In this document: in pieces, positions 8,691 to 19,000 of the stretch | How the letters are laid out: each line of letters begins with the position of its first letter | Numbering within the stretch: position 1 is the stretch's first letter | DNA from: Chrysophaeum taylorii | Taxonomy: Eukaryota; Sar; Pelagophyceae; Pelagomonadales; Pelagomonadaceae | Direction of reading: 5' to 3' | Assembly (NCBI GenBank): GCA_029834535.1 | Contig: JAQMWT010000005.1 | Coordinates: forward strand, 1-64,000 | DNA length: 64,000 nt | Made by a program: the position numbers and the translations under genes | Notes under the pieces: generated by a model | The model's database searches: none | Seen by the model: only the letters and a program-made list of their open reading frames with translations | What the model was told of the DNA's origin: nothing

Positions 8691-10574
8691 TCACTCGAGG
8701 ACTAGGAGAATTTGGGCTGCGAGATCGTCGGCGACATCGCCGACTTGGCGCCACAACTTGCGCGGCGGCGGTGGTTCGAGCGCGTTGCTGCGCGGAAAGT
8801 ACATTGATTCTTCTCATATTTTGATCAAAATAAAAAACTCACGGCATGTCGTCGAGGGTCTTCGAGTGGTGGATGCGGCGCTCTTCACCCGACGAGAAGG
8901 TGACGGAGACGGTGAGGACGTCGGTCGCCCGAAGCACGAGGCCCGAGGAACCCGACCACTTTTCGCGCTTAAAGTCGCGGCCGTCGGGGCCCGCGACGAT
9001 CTTTGCCTCGGTTTTCGCCCCGTCGAGGACGACGAGTTCGTCGCCGCTCGCGAGCTCGACGCTCTCGATGACATCCTCGACCACTTCCTTCTGGTCGTTG
9101 TCGTCGATTTTCGGAGGCGGATCATCGACGACGACGACGGGGGTCGGCGGAGGCTCCGCGGCAACGTCATCATCATCATCGCGTTCGGGAGGCAAGAGGA
9201 TGTTTTTCGGGTCGAGCGCCGCGGCTTCGTCGATAGCCTCTTTGTCGACGACGACGTCGTCCATGGGACCAGCGTATATGGAAACGAGGTCGGAGAGGTC
9301 GTTGTCGAGGTCGTCGCCGGGGGTTCGCGGCATCCAGACGTTATTTCTCTGGTCTCTGGCGATGTCGTCGAAAATTGCGCCCTGGAGGACCAGGTCGCGC
9401 TGCACGGCGACCTCGGCCATATAAAGGTAGCCGCTGCGATCGATGGACGTGGGCTGGGGGACGTCGACGATGGCGAGCTCGTCCATGAAGCGCTGGAGGC
9501 CATCGAGCAGGGGGAGTTGGTCGAGGACGACGTCGTTGAGGTAGCGGCGCGCGCGGAGGAGAGTCTGCTTGCGATGCGCGTCAAAGCCGTACCGCTTGCG
9601 GATCTCGGGGTGCATCGCGAGGTAGTAGAGCGCGAGCCAGACCTGAGCCTCGATCTTGGTGACCTCGAGGAGCCGGTCGGCGGGGACGGCTTTCCACTCG
9701 CCGTCGACGAGCTTCTCCCACGAGCGCTCGCCCGAGACGGGGTCCGAGCGCGCGCGCGTCCAGGGTGGGTTCTCCATGAGCGGGACGATCGAGCACAACA
9801 CGTCGTGCGTCTCGATGAGCCGCGTGACGGCACCCACCGACAGGTCGCCGAGGTATTGGCATATGAATCGAACCAGCGCGACGCACGAGACCGAGGCGGA
9901 GAACTCGACGTCGCGTCGCTGCGTCGCGAGCTCTTGGGAGGGGGTGAGTCGCTGGAGCTCCGCCGCGACTTCCTTGGCCGACGAGCCCTTGGGAACGCGG
10001 CCAGCGAGGGCGCATTCGCGAAAATCGGCAGCGCGCGCTTGGAGCGCCGCGAGGCGCCGCGCGCAGTAGTCGAGAAGGTCGATCGCCGCATCGCCGCACG
10101 CGACGAGCGCGTGCGAGTGGTAGCACAAGACCTCCAGAAAGTTGACGACGGTCGCCTCGTGGTACAGCACGAAGTACGCCCGGAGGGTCCGGCACCGGCG
10201 TCGCTGGTCGTCGACCGAGCCGCTCGTGCCGCCCGCGATCTCCGGCTCGACGAGCGGAAACACGCGCTCGCGCCACGCCTCGAGCAACACGAGGTCGTAG
10301 ATCAAGACGCTCATCTTGTTAAAGGTCAGCATGGCCTCGAGCACGAACTCGTCGCTCTTTGCACGCGCCGATATGTGGGCCTGCTTGTTGAGGCGCTCCA
10401 GCGCGATGTGCTGCTTCATCCACTTCTTGGACCCGACATCCCGAAGCTCGAACCGCCGGAGCTCCTCCACGTACTGCTCGGCCTCGATGGCGGTCAGCAC
10501 GTGGGCCTCGGGCTCGCCCTCATCTTCCTCCTCCTCGATTTCCTTCAACCCCCGCAGCTTGTTGCTGCTCATCG
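8691..10574 (-). CDS. ZMYND10-like dynein assembly factor, without a visible MYND finger
   Basis: Main exon 10574-8843, intron 8842-8788 (55 nt, GTGAG..GCAG), second exon 8787-8691. The body aligns with ZMYND10/BLU from end to end: AEQYVEELRRFELRDVGS, KKWMKQHIALERLN, LEAWRERVFPL, VLYHEATVVNFLEVL, DLLDYCARRLAAL, SVGAVTRLIETHDVL, KIEAQVWLALYYL and LNDVVLDQLPLLDGLQRFM. ZMYND10 works in cytoplasmic pre-assembly of axonemal dynein arms. The distal part is acidic linker followed by ~110 residues without the paired cysteines of a MYND finger. A further GTGAGT at the end of exon 2 (8694-8689) could start another intron leading to an exon ending near 8575; that exon also has no cysteine pairs. The start is at MSSNKLRG; upstream frame overlaps the next gene. 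Confidence 0.88.
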
Positions 10575-10622
10575 CCACACCACCCAACGCCGCCTCTTCT
10601 TCTTCCGAAGAGTTGCTTGTTA

Positions 10623-11414
10623 CTACGAAGGTCCGTTGGTGCGCCCAACCACCACCATCCCCTGGGCGACCGCGATGAGGCTGTCGAGGGTGGAAAGGAG
10701 GTCGGGCGGGGGGTCCGTTCGTTGCGCGACGTCGTCGCGCGTCTGGCCAAGAGCCGCGACGAGCGCGTCGCGTCCTGCGGAGGTCCGCCGGCGGAGCTCG
10801 TCGGCGAGGGCGGCGCCGCGGGCGCCGTCGTCGGGGGCCTCGAGGATGCGGTGGAGGGACAGCGCGTCGTCGCCGTAGGTGGCGGCGGCGACCTCGACGC
10901 GGAGTCGGTCTCGCACGGCGGTGATGAACGCGCCGAGCTCCGAGGACGGGTCGAACCGCGCCACCTCGGCGTCGACGAGCTCCAGGACGCCCGTCTCGAT
11001 GATCCTGGGCCGGAGCTCGGCAAATATGGCGTCGAGCGTGTTGGGCGGCGCGAGCTTGACGGCGTCGACGATCTCGAGGAGGAGCCGCTTCCGCCGGCCC
11101 TCGAGCGCAGTCGCGTGGCTCGAGAATTCCTCGGCGTAGCTCAGCGCGAGCTCGCGTGTCGGCGAATCGAAGTCGGCCGCGACGCGTGCGAGGTCGCACG
11201 CCACTAACTCGTCGACCCGCGCGGCGAGCACCCGCACAGCGCTCTCCTCCTCCGCGTTTGCGAGATGGTCGGACACCCTTCCAAGCAACTCGCGCACGGC
11301 ATCGTTCTTCCCAACCTCCTTCTCCACCGGAGCCATGCGCCCCGGCGTGCCGTGGAGTCGCCAGCTCCCGCGGAACGAGGAGACGACGCCCAACGCGAGG
11401 AGGAAGACTTTCAT
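10623..11414 (-). CDS. Unknown helical protein with signal peptide, possibly plastid-targeted
   Basis: 263 residues with an ATG at 11414. The N-terminus MKVFLLALGVVSSF is a signal peptide ending in a Phe, followed by a basic stretch (RGSWRLHGTPGRM). That arrangement resembles the ASAF-type bipartite plastid signal. The rest is predicted helical and rich in Ala, Leu, Arg and Glu (LLGRVSDHLANAEEESAV, AVRVLAARVDELV, LLLEIVDAVKLAPPNTLDAI, FAELRPRIIETGVLELVDAE). I do not recognise a family. The stop lies 48 nt upstream of the ZMYND10 start on the same strand. The start codon is 18 nt from the truncated repeat copy at 11432, so the promoter must lie in or beyond transposon-derived sequence. Composition and codon choice match the neighbours, which supports a real gene. 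Confidence 0.65.
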   Translation of the reverse strand: MKVFLLALGVVSSFRGSWRLHGTPGRMAPVEKEVGKNDAVRELLGRVSDHLANAEEESAVRVLAARVDELVACDLARVAADFDSPTRELALSYAEEFSSHATALEGRRKRLLLEIVDAVKLAPPNTLDAIFAELRPRIIETGVLELVDAEVARFDPSSELGAFITAVRDRLRVEVAAATYGDDALSLHRILEAPDDGARGAALADELRRRTSAGRDALVAALGQTRDDVAQRTDPPPDLLSTLDSLIAVAQGMVVVGRTNGPS

Positions 11415-11431
11415 TTAGGGTTAGTATTAGT

Positions 11432-11854
11432 ACAAGTGCAAGGCAGTAAGTTCACCTAGTCCCAATCTCTAACCCCAGTAAGTTCACCTGGTCCCAGTAA
11501 GTTCACCTGGTCAGTAAGTTCACCTAGTCCAAATCTCTAACCCCAGTAAGTTCGGCGTAAACCCGCTCGTGCTCAAGCCCACTCCTTTGAGCTCGTCGCT
11601 CTCACCCCCGCCAATCCAAGCTGCTTTGATCCGCTCGCGCCGCCAACCCTTGAGTTTACTCTGAAACCCCCAGTAAGTTCACCTGGTCCCAGTAAGTTCA
11701 CCTGGTCACTATATTCACCTAGTCCCAATCTCAAACCCCAGTAAGTTCACCTGGTCTCAGTAAGTTCACTTACAGTGCGCGTGTAGACGCCGGGAGGGGG
11801 CTTATCGGTATTGCGCCGCGCGTGTGGGGTAGGGTGGAGTCGTCGACTCAGAAG
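11432..11854. repeat. Truncated dispersed copy of the 1 kb repeat
   Basis: It starts at the same acaagtgcaaggcagtaag point as the tandem units and carries the minisatellite, the GAGTTTACTC motif (11652-11661) and the first part of the minus-strand helicase end, through cgtcgactcagaag. It then stops abruptly; the remaining ~550 bp of the unit are missing. Both flanks carry ttagggttagta (11415-11426 and 11855-11866), a direct repeat that may reflect insertion or the ends of the element. Confidence 0.85.
11770..11854 (-). pseudogene. Last ~28 codons of the PIF1-type helicase remnant
   Basis: Only the extreme C-terminal part of the helicase remnant survives (the segment equivalent to HVLRNTDKPPPGVYTRTV in the tandem copies). 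The conserved KSQGQT and NLDPSHG motifs are absent. Confidence 0.5.
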
Positions 11855-12233
11855 TTAGGGTTAGTATAAATCGCCGTTGACGTTGGGGTAAGTAACAAGA
11901 GCCTCGAAAATAAAAATCACCCGCCACAACCCCCCCAAAGAGACCCTCAAGTCCAAGAACGACCCACACTGTGTGGAGCGGCAGCCCATCAAAACTTTCT
12001 ACTTTGCCTTGCTGGTCCACCGAAAGCAGTATCCCAATGCACGTCCAGGCATGCTTTTTTTTCGCTCTGCTGACCAATGCAGCATTTCGGCCGCCGCGAT
12101 TATACAACCGGTCACGACGTCGTGCTTCCTCGTGTCCTCTGCTCTTCTTCTCCCCGAGACGTCGGAGGCCATCAACAAACTCGAGATTCATCAGTACCAT
12201 TGCGAGCGCTACGATCAGAAGCCGAAACATCAT
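11802..12233 (-). CDS. Doubtful small secreted or membrane protein
   Basis: Starting at the ATG at 12233, the frame gives MMFRLLIVALAMVLMNLEFVDG, a convincing signal peptide, then a basic segment (GEKKSRGHEEARRR), then a hydrophobic stretch TVWVVLGLEGLFGGVVAG. The last ~20 codons run into the truncated repeat, so either the annotated end or the gene itself may be wrong. It overlaps nothing on its strand. The first ATG lies 21 nt from a divergent small frame on the plus strand. No family is recognised. An alternative is that a longer plus-strand frame covers this region instead. Confidence 0.35.
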   Translation of the reverse strand: MMFRLLIVALAMVLMNLEFVDGLRRLGEKKSRGHEEARRRDRLYNRGGRNAALVSRAKKKHAWTCIGILLSVDQQGKVESFDGLPLHTVWVVLGLEGLFGGVVAGDFYFRGSCYLPQRQRRFILTLTSESTTPPYPTRAAQYR

Positions 12234-12254
12234 GCCAAGCAACTCAAGCGACGG

Positions 12255-12575
12255 ATGAAGCCTTACAACGTGGTCGGCGCCATCTTGGTCGGTCTCTCAA
12301 GCTCCGTTCTCCTCGGGCTTCTCGCGGCGCCGTTGGTACTTTTCAACAACAACACTAAACTCGGCACTGCGTCGTTGAACGCCGAGCCTTTCCTCGCACG
12401 CTTGAACACCGAGCCCCTCCTCACGCACCCTCTAGCGCCCACCGACGCATTCCCGGCGGGCAACGGCGCTGTGCCTGCCTATGTGATTAATGGCCAGCAC
12501 TCCGTCGCGTCCCAGGCTCCCGGCCACACCAAGCTCGCCGTGGCTGTCGACGGAGAACAGCAGCACCTTCGTTGA
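12255..12575 (+). CDS. Doubtful small membrane protein
   Basis: 106 residues from an ATG at 12255: MKPYNVVGAILVGLSSSVLL starts a strong transmembrane segment (to about residue 30), followed by a polar tail with a repeated xLNTEPLL/LNAEPFL phrase. Codon choice (AAC, GTC, CTC, GAC) resembles neighbouring genes. The frame stays open upstream to about 11892 without an ATG, so a longer protein whose first exon I cannot see is possible. No family is recognised. It may be one half of a divergent pair with the minus-strand frame at 12233. Confidence 0.4.
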   Translation: MKPYNVVGAILVGLSSSVLLGLLAAPLVLFNNNTKLGTASLNAEPFLARLNTEPLLTHPLAPTDAFPAGNGAVPAYVINGQHSVASQAPGHTKLAVAVDGEQQHLR

Positions 12576-13007
12576 TAACCAACAACCACGCCTGCTTCGT
12601 GCGAACTCGAATGATCTGAATGAGCTTCTTTCCCAACCTTTACTACGTACAAGACCTATTGGTTTGTTTTGCTACCTACGGCTGTCGTCGTTTCTCCACA
12701 GGGAAAGTAAATTACGAAATAAGAGTTACAATATATCTAGGCACGAAGTCGCTGCCAAGAACAGCGACGTGTTGTGGTGTGGCTTGCCGAATGGTGTGGA
12801 GAGCAGTGACATACTCAGCATCGGCCAAATGAGAAGCGGAAGAAGTAACTTGTCCGTCGTAGTACACGGCACGATCAAGATGACATCTCGAGGGTGCGCG
12901 TGCTGCGGCGGCGCGATTGACCGCCGCGAACGGAAGAGAAATAAGATTGTTTTAGTGGGTCATGACTTTCGGGATGGGGAAAACTAGCCGTCGCGTTTTG
13001 CACGTTA
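12576..13007. other. Intergenic, no gene seen
   Basis: A 432-nt spacer between the small plus-strand frame and the end of the synthase gene. It is A/T-richer than the surroundings, with no convincing frame, repeat or RNA structure. It probably holds the two 3' UTRs. Confidence 0.5.
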
Positions 13008-16000
13008 CTATTGCACTCGTCGCGCAGGGTTCCCGCGATATGCGACGTTTGGTTCGTTCGCGAGACCCTCGAAGAATACGGAGCGACCGACCGCGTCCAT
13101 AATGATTCCATCTGGGATTTGCGAGCCAGGCAGGACCTGTACCTGCCAAGATTCCGTAGCTTCGACGCGATTCCCAATTGTTGTCTGCTTGAAACGCAGA
13201 TGCATGCTAGAAAAGTCGTGGCCATAGACGTGGCCAGAGAATATAGTATCGTCGCCGTAGGTTATGACGTCGGCTTCGGGATAGGCTTGCATGGTCTCGG
13301 GATTTGGAAAGAGACGAAGATTCTTGCCGACTCGAACTCCGAGCAAAGTCGCGTAGGCGGCGATGAGTTCAAAAAGATACGCCATTTCTGGTGGAAGTGC
13401 CGACATTCGCGAGGAGCGCATAACCAGCATCCAAGCAAGATGGACGCGCCCGCGGAGTGGGTACTGGGTACCGTCGTCTACCACGCGGCCTAGGAATATC
13501 CACTTGTTGGCGAGATGAGACACCATCTGTACTGGGATCTGAATCATTCGAGTCAAGGTCAAGAGCACGTTGCTCAGCACATTGTGCGTCATCACGTAAA
13601 GAATGACGAGCCAAGCCTGTAGCGCAGGTCCGGCTGATGGCGTCGAGGAAAGCTGCCGGACGCGAAACGCGAGACGCTCGGGGGCCCATTGTGCCCCGTT
13701 AGAATATGCGCAATTCAGGACGAGAAACATGTAGGGTACTGCATAGCAGCCAACGCGAACCACGAAACTGTGGAGAATGAGAACCACCGACGAGTACACA
13801 TCCCATAGCCTCTCGCCGCGCCTGTCAAACGCGTCTTGGCGCTTCGGCCGCCAGCCGAGCATGAGATTCGGCGTGTCGTCGCCAATGGCAATTTTGCCCG
13901 CGCGAACGTGCCCACTCACTACAGCACAGGACCCAGTTGCGCTGTTGGCCTCGAGCTCAGTGCCAGGCATCAAAACCGACAAAGGTCCAACAAAGCAGTT
14001 CTCACCAATACTTATGCCGTCAAAGTGAACAACCCCGCGCGCCGAGTCGACACGAGCTGGAAGGAATACGAGCCGCGCAGCGAGGTATGCATTATCAGCT
14101 ACCTCAAAAAGATCTAGCATGCCAAGGCCTGCGAGTTGCTCCGAAATAATAACACCCTTTTTCGACAGCTTCATGCCCAGAGCTCGCCAAGCGACGCTCA
14201 TCAGGCCCGAATAGAGATGGAATTGATTGAGCATCATGACAGTCATATTCGTCCAATTAGATACGCACGCGTGCCGAGTTACAAAGCCAGGCGTGAGCTC
14301 GAAGGTGTCGCCTTTGTGCAAGCCACGCCACCCATACGCAATGCATTTTACCAATTTTGTGCACGCGACTGCCAACCAAGGCGAGATCAAGAAGCTCAAA
14401 ATTGCAGTGAACCAGCATACGAGGAGGCTTGTAATGAGCTCGTACCACAAGGGCGCTTTCGGGTTGATAGCTTGAATTTCCTCCGATAGCCACGCTCGGG
14501 TTGTTCCACTGGGGTCCAGATCGCCCGCCGCGAGTCGGGTCTCGTAGTAATGGTGGGCTCGGCGTATCCAAAGGAGATTGTCTGTACTATCAGGGAGGAT
14601 GATAATGTGAACCATAAACGAGGCGAAGAAAAGGAGCGACAAGCACGCAGTCCACAGGACGCATAGGGTCATCAAAGGCGCCAACTCATGAAAGAGGCTA
14701 AGCTCCCCACGAATAGGTGGTACTCGAATGACGGTGTCGCAGGCACCGGGTGGTGCAGGCCCGTCGCTGCGTCTGCGCACTCCAGTTGACAGCGCGTAAC
14801 CTCCAGGGGGAACGAGCCCCTTCGCACCAGATCCGGCACATACAGTGGCGCCTGCACCGATCCATGCACCGCGACGAACTTCGGCCATGGCTCCAATGAC
14901 AGCAAACCGCCCAATAGTGACGTGGCCGTGTGTAATCGTGCACGGCGTCGTCATCATCGAAAGCGATACTTCTGCCTTCTCTGCGAACGCAACTCCGTCG
15001 CCAATTGTGAGCAGGTCGAGCGAAGCAATGCTCCCATAATTATTATTAACTGGCAAGCCATCGCTAAGTTTGACTCCCCTGCCTATCTTCGCTCCGCACA
15101 ATCTCAAGAAAAACGTCCAAAACGAAGAAGGTATCCAGCAATCTGGACCTGTCCATATCGACGGCGCAGACGCTTGGATTCCATTTGCGAGCAGTGCCGA
15201 GCGCCAACCAATTGAGGATTCAAACACCGGAAAAACGCCGGTGCGTTGCTTGCCAACGACGAGCCATTTGAGCACTAGTACAGCGAAGTGGCAGCCGATG
15301 ACCCACACCAGCATGTGCAGAAACAGCACGAGCGTTAACTCAACGCTGAAACGCGCGAGCCATAGGCTCGACGGAGTCCACCTCACGAAATCGTCGTATG
15401 ACACGACGCCTGGAAGTCCGGGATAGACAGCTGCGGGCCTCATCATAGGAAGTAGGCTCGCAATAAGACTGGAGAACACGCGCGCCATGTAAAGCGTATC
15501 GATAACAAAGACCTTGGGCCGAAGCGCGAACGATGGTGGCAGGAGACTCTCAACAAGCGCGACAAAGAAAAGGCCGATGATCATAATTTGCGAACCGAGA
15601 ATATAGCTGAGAATCGTGAAATAGAGTCGGTAGCTCAGACTGGGCTCCGAGAGAGGTTTCGCGGGCGTTAGTTCCGCGTTGTTGGAGTCATGCTCGCCTG
15701 AATGCCCGCACTGGCGTCCGCCCTCGATGTCGATCGAGACGCTGCTAGTTGTGAGTTTCGACATTGTCTGAACGTCGGGGCTCGCCACCGAAGGGGCTTT
15801 GGATGCCTCGGAGACGTGCCCGCGGGCCGTGGCTATAAGGTCGTCGATGGTTTCCGCCTGAAGTGCGTCGACCATGTTGACATCGCCACCAATAGCGTTG
15901 TTGATATCGTTGACGATGCCAGTTACCTCGAGCGAGTCAAGAGCGAGCGATGAAAGAGACGTCCCCGATGTCACGACTTCTGCTCGCGCTGAATGCTTAG

Positions 16001-19000
16001 CTACTATGCCGGCAATGATTTTCGCGATGTCGCCGGGATTTTCTTCCAAAGGAGCTGCGACCTCAGTCTCGCCGTTCACTGGCATCGCCTCTATCGTCGC
16101 GTGAGGACAGGCTTGCACGATGTCGCCAAGCGTGGGCGCAGAAAGCACGTCGAGCACATTGAACCTCGCACCTGTCGTGGCATTGAGCTCTTGGACAACG
16201 GCCATCGCGTCGAGCGAATCCAGCGCAAGCGCTGAGACAGGTGTTGCGAAGTTGAGTTGCGAGTCAGCGTCTTTTGAGTAGCCCGAGAAGATGCCCAGGA
16301 CGGTCGCGGAGGGATCGACCTTTTTCAGTGACTGCGCAACAGTCGGAACACCAACAGCTGTACCGATGTCACGTTCGTCTGAGAGCTGCTCAGTCATCTT
16401 CCGGACGAAGGCGGAGTTTCGTGCCGCATCACGAAGGGCCTTCGCATCGAAGCGCACGATTGCGACGGAAGCTGGTACCACGCAAAAATCATCCGCATGG
16501 AGGGACGGACGAGTTCCAAGATGCTCCTCGAATGCGCGATGAAGTGCCACGTCGAAGTGCGTGAGAGCCTGCGTCGTCCCAAGGGGAATGAATGGTGCCC
16601 GCGAGGTTCCGCCACCAGAGTTTTTAGCGACAGAGGCCATGCCGTGATCGGCCCAAGGACCCCATTGAATAGAAACGAGCGCGCGAGTTCGGCTCTGCTG
16701 TCGTCGAGCCGCAGCAAGAGCGTCGAGCCCTGCATTTGCCGTACCGTAGTCGGTTTGTCCCGCATTACCGACGAGTGCCGTCACCGAAGAAAAGTACACC
16801 TCCAGCGCGAGCGGGCCGCAACCACGGCCTCGACGTACCGCGTCCAAGATCATGCCCAAACGCATAGCGCCGACAAGCTTTGGGGCCAGAGTCTGTTCAA
16901 GGGTACTCGAAGTCCGACTTGCCAGCATCCCATCGTTCGCAACACCAGCAGCATGGACGACCCCCGTGAGTTCTGTTCCGCGGCGCACGCAAAATCCGTG
17001 AATAGCAGCCCCGTCGCTTACGTCCAAACGGAGCACTTCGATCCTTGCATTGAGACGAAAAGCAACGTCATCGAGCTCCGCTCGCAGAGGGAGGTCCGCG
17101 TGGCGACACTCTCCCGAGCGGGAAAGTAGCATCAACCGCCGCGCACCGCGCTCGATGAGATATTTCGCGACGATCAAACCCAGAGCGCCCGTACCACCAG
17201 TTATCGCGATGACGCCTTTGTTGACAAGGCGCTCGACGGAGACCTTGGCTGCGGATTTCTCGCTCTCGCCCTTTGCTGCGGCTTTGTCAACTCCGTCAGT
17301 TAAAGGAACAACTCGTCGCGCAGAGACGGCCTGGTGACTCTCAACACGCAGATCTTCCTCGCGGTCAGGGTCCATGATCTCTGCAGCGACCCTGTTGCAC
17401 CCCACGAGCTGTGAATCCAACAGGAGCTCGACACTTCGCAAAGAAAGATTCGGGGACGAAAGCTCAGCCTCTCGGCGAGCGGAGCGAAGCATACCGAGCA
17501 GCGCCCCATTGCAGGCAGCAAGACCCGGGTCTCCGACATTCTCTGGAGAACCAACGACAACAACAAAGGCGCGTGGCGCTTGTGCTCGTGGGGCCGTGCA
17601 AGCAGCGCGCAGGGCTGCTTGGAGGCATCCGGTGCGCTCGCCTAGTTCGGTGCTCGCGTGATCAGCTAAAGCGATCGCGTTGGTGACCTGCAAAAAAAGC
17701 CAAGTCAGGTATGCCACAAACAAAAGAAAAAAGAGTCAAATGGATGGGGTGCTTGATACGTACCGCTGTCTCGACAGCGCTTCGGCCTGATCGTGGAGGA
17801 CGCCGAGATGCCACGAGTGGCGTAAATTCGGTCACAGACGGTGCGAGGGGAAGTCCCTGTGGCTGCTCTGGGGCACGGGGCTTGCCGCTGTCCACATCGA
17901 GCCCGACAGCGAACACCACCAGGTCCCAGTTGTGATTCACACTATCCGCCGCAGAAATCGGCAATTCTGTCACGGGAGCCCCGTTCGCGAGGCGCAACGC
18001 CGCAGCGATTGCGCGGCCACCAGGTTTATTGTCGCGAAGGACAAGAATGCGTCGCTGGGATGAGGGAGCCGCAGCATGGTGACACGGAACCCACGCGGCG
18101 CAGTAGCTGGTAGTCGGTAAGTGGCGGAGTGGAGGCGGTGGGACGTTGGAGGCACCCGGCTCGGCGCGCGGCATTATTTCTTTACGTTTGAACGTGGCCA
18201 TGGGATCAGAACTGAACCAAGTGCGCGATGGCGAGGTGAAAGCTGTTGGCGGAAGTCGAGGGAACGGCGGTAGCGACTGGCCTTGTGGGATATGGGCCAG
18301 CTCAAAACCACACGCGAAGAGCTGGGCTACCGCTTCGCCAAACGACTGATATTCTGACCCGCGCCCTTTCGGTCCCCGCAACACACTGACGGCAAGGCAT
18401 TGCTTCGCCTGATCTCCTGTCGCTCCAAGGGTAGCCCTGATGTGAGGTAACAAGTGAGCGGATGGCCCGATCTCGACAATAATTGCACGCGATTGGTGCT
18501 GCGCAATGTCGGCGATAATAGTGCGCATCGCAGGGGCAAACTTAACAGTACCACGCGCTTGCGAACACCAGTATTCAGAGTTGGGCCGAGACTCGAGGCG
18601 CTCGCCAGTGAGTGTCGAGTAGAATGCAGACGAACCCTCGGATGGTGGCGGACAAGCGGCTCGTGCCGCAGCGTTCCGGAGAGCCGGAAGGCAGGGTTCC
18701 ACACAGGAAGAGTGAAATCCAGTCGTGACTTGGAGTTTCCTTGTTGGGCCGCTGACAACGGCGCTCGTCGCAAGAACCTCCAGCGCCAAATCGACTGCCA
18801 CCGTAGTCCCAGAAATCGTGCATCCCATGGTCGAGTTATCAGCGGCGATCTGTAAACTACCACGACGCATCTCCGGCATCTGCTGCAGCGTCGCTGCAAC
18901 AGCCGACGCTTCAGCGCGGACCGCAGCCATGGCACCAACACCGCGAGGGAGCTTTGCCATAGCCTCGCCACGCCCACACACGAGCGCCGCGGCCTCAGAG

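Noticed and set aside
8674-10878. 734-codon open frame on the plus strand
   Set aside because: Exactly antisense to ZMYND10. Its sequence is Val/Asp/Arg-rich, as expected from the complement of GC-rich coding DNA, and it has no family resemblance.
11415-11426. ttagggttag as a telomere
   Set aside because: Only one or two telomere-like hexamers occur, with no array. It is noted as a flanking direct repeat instead.
11892-12254. Upstream extension of the small plus-strand membrane protein
   Set aside because: The frame is open but has no ATG and overlaps a minus-strand frame with a convincing signal peptide. Left as an alternative only.
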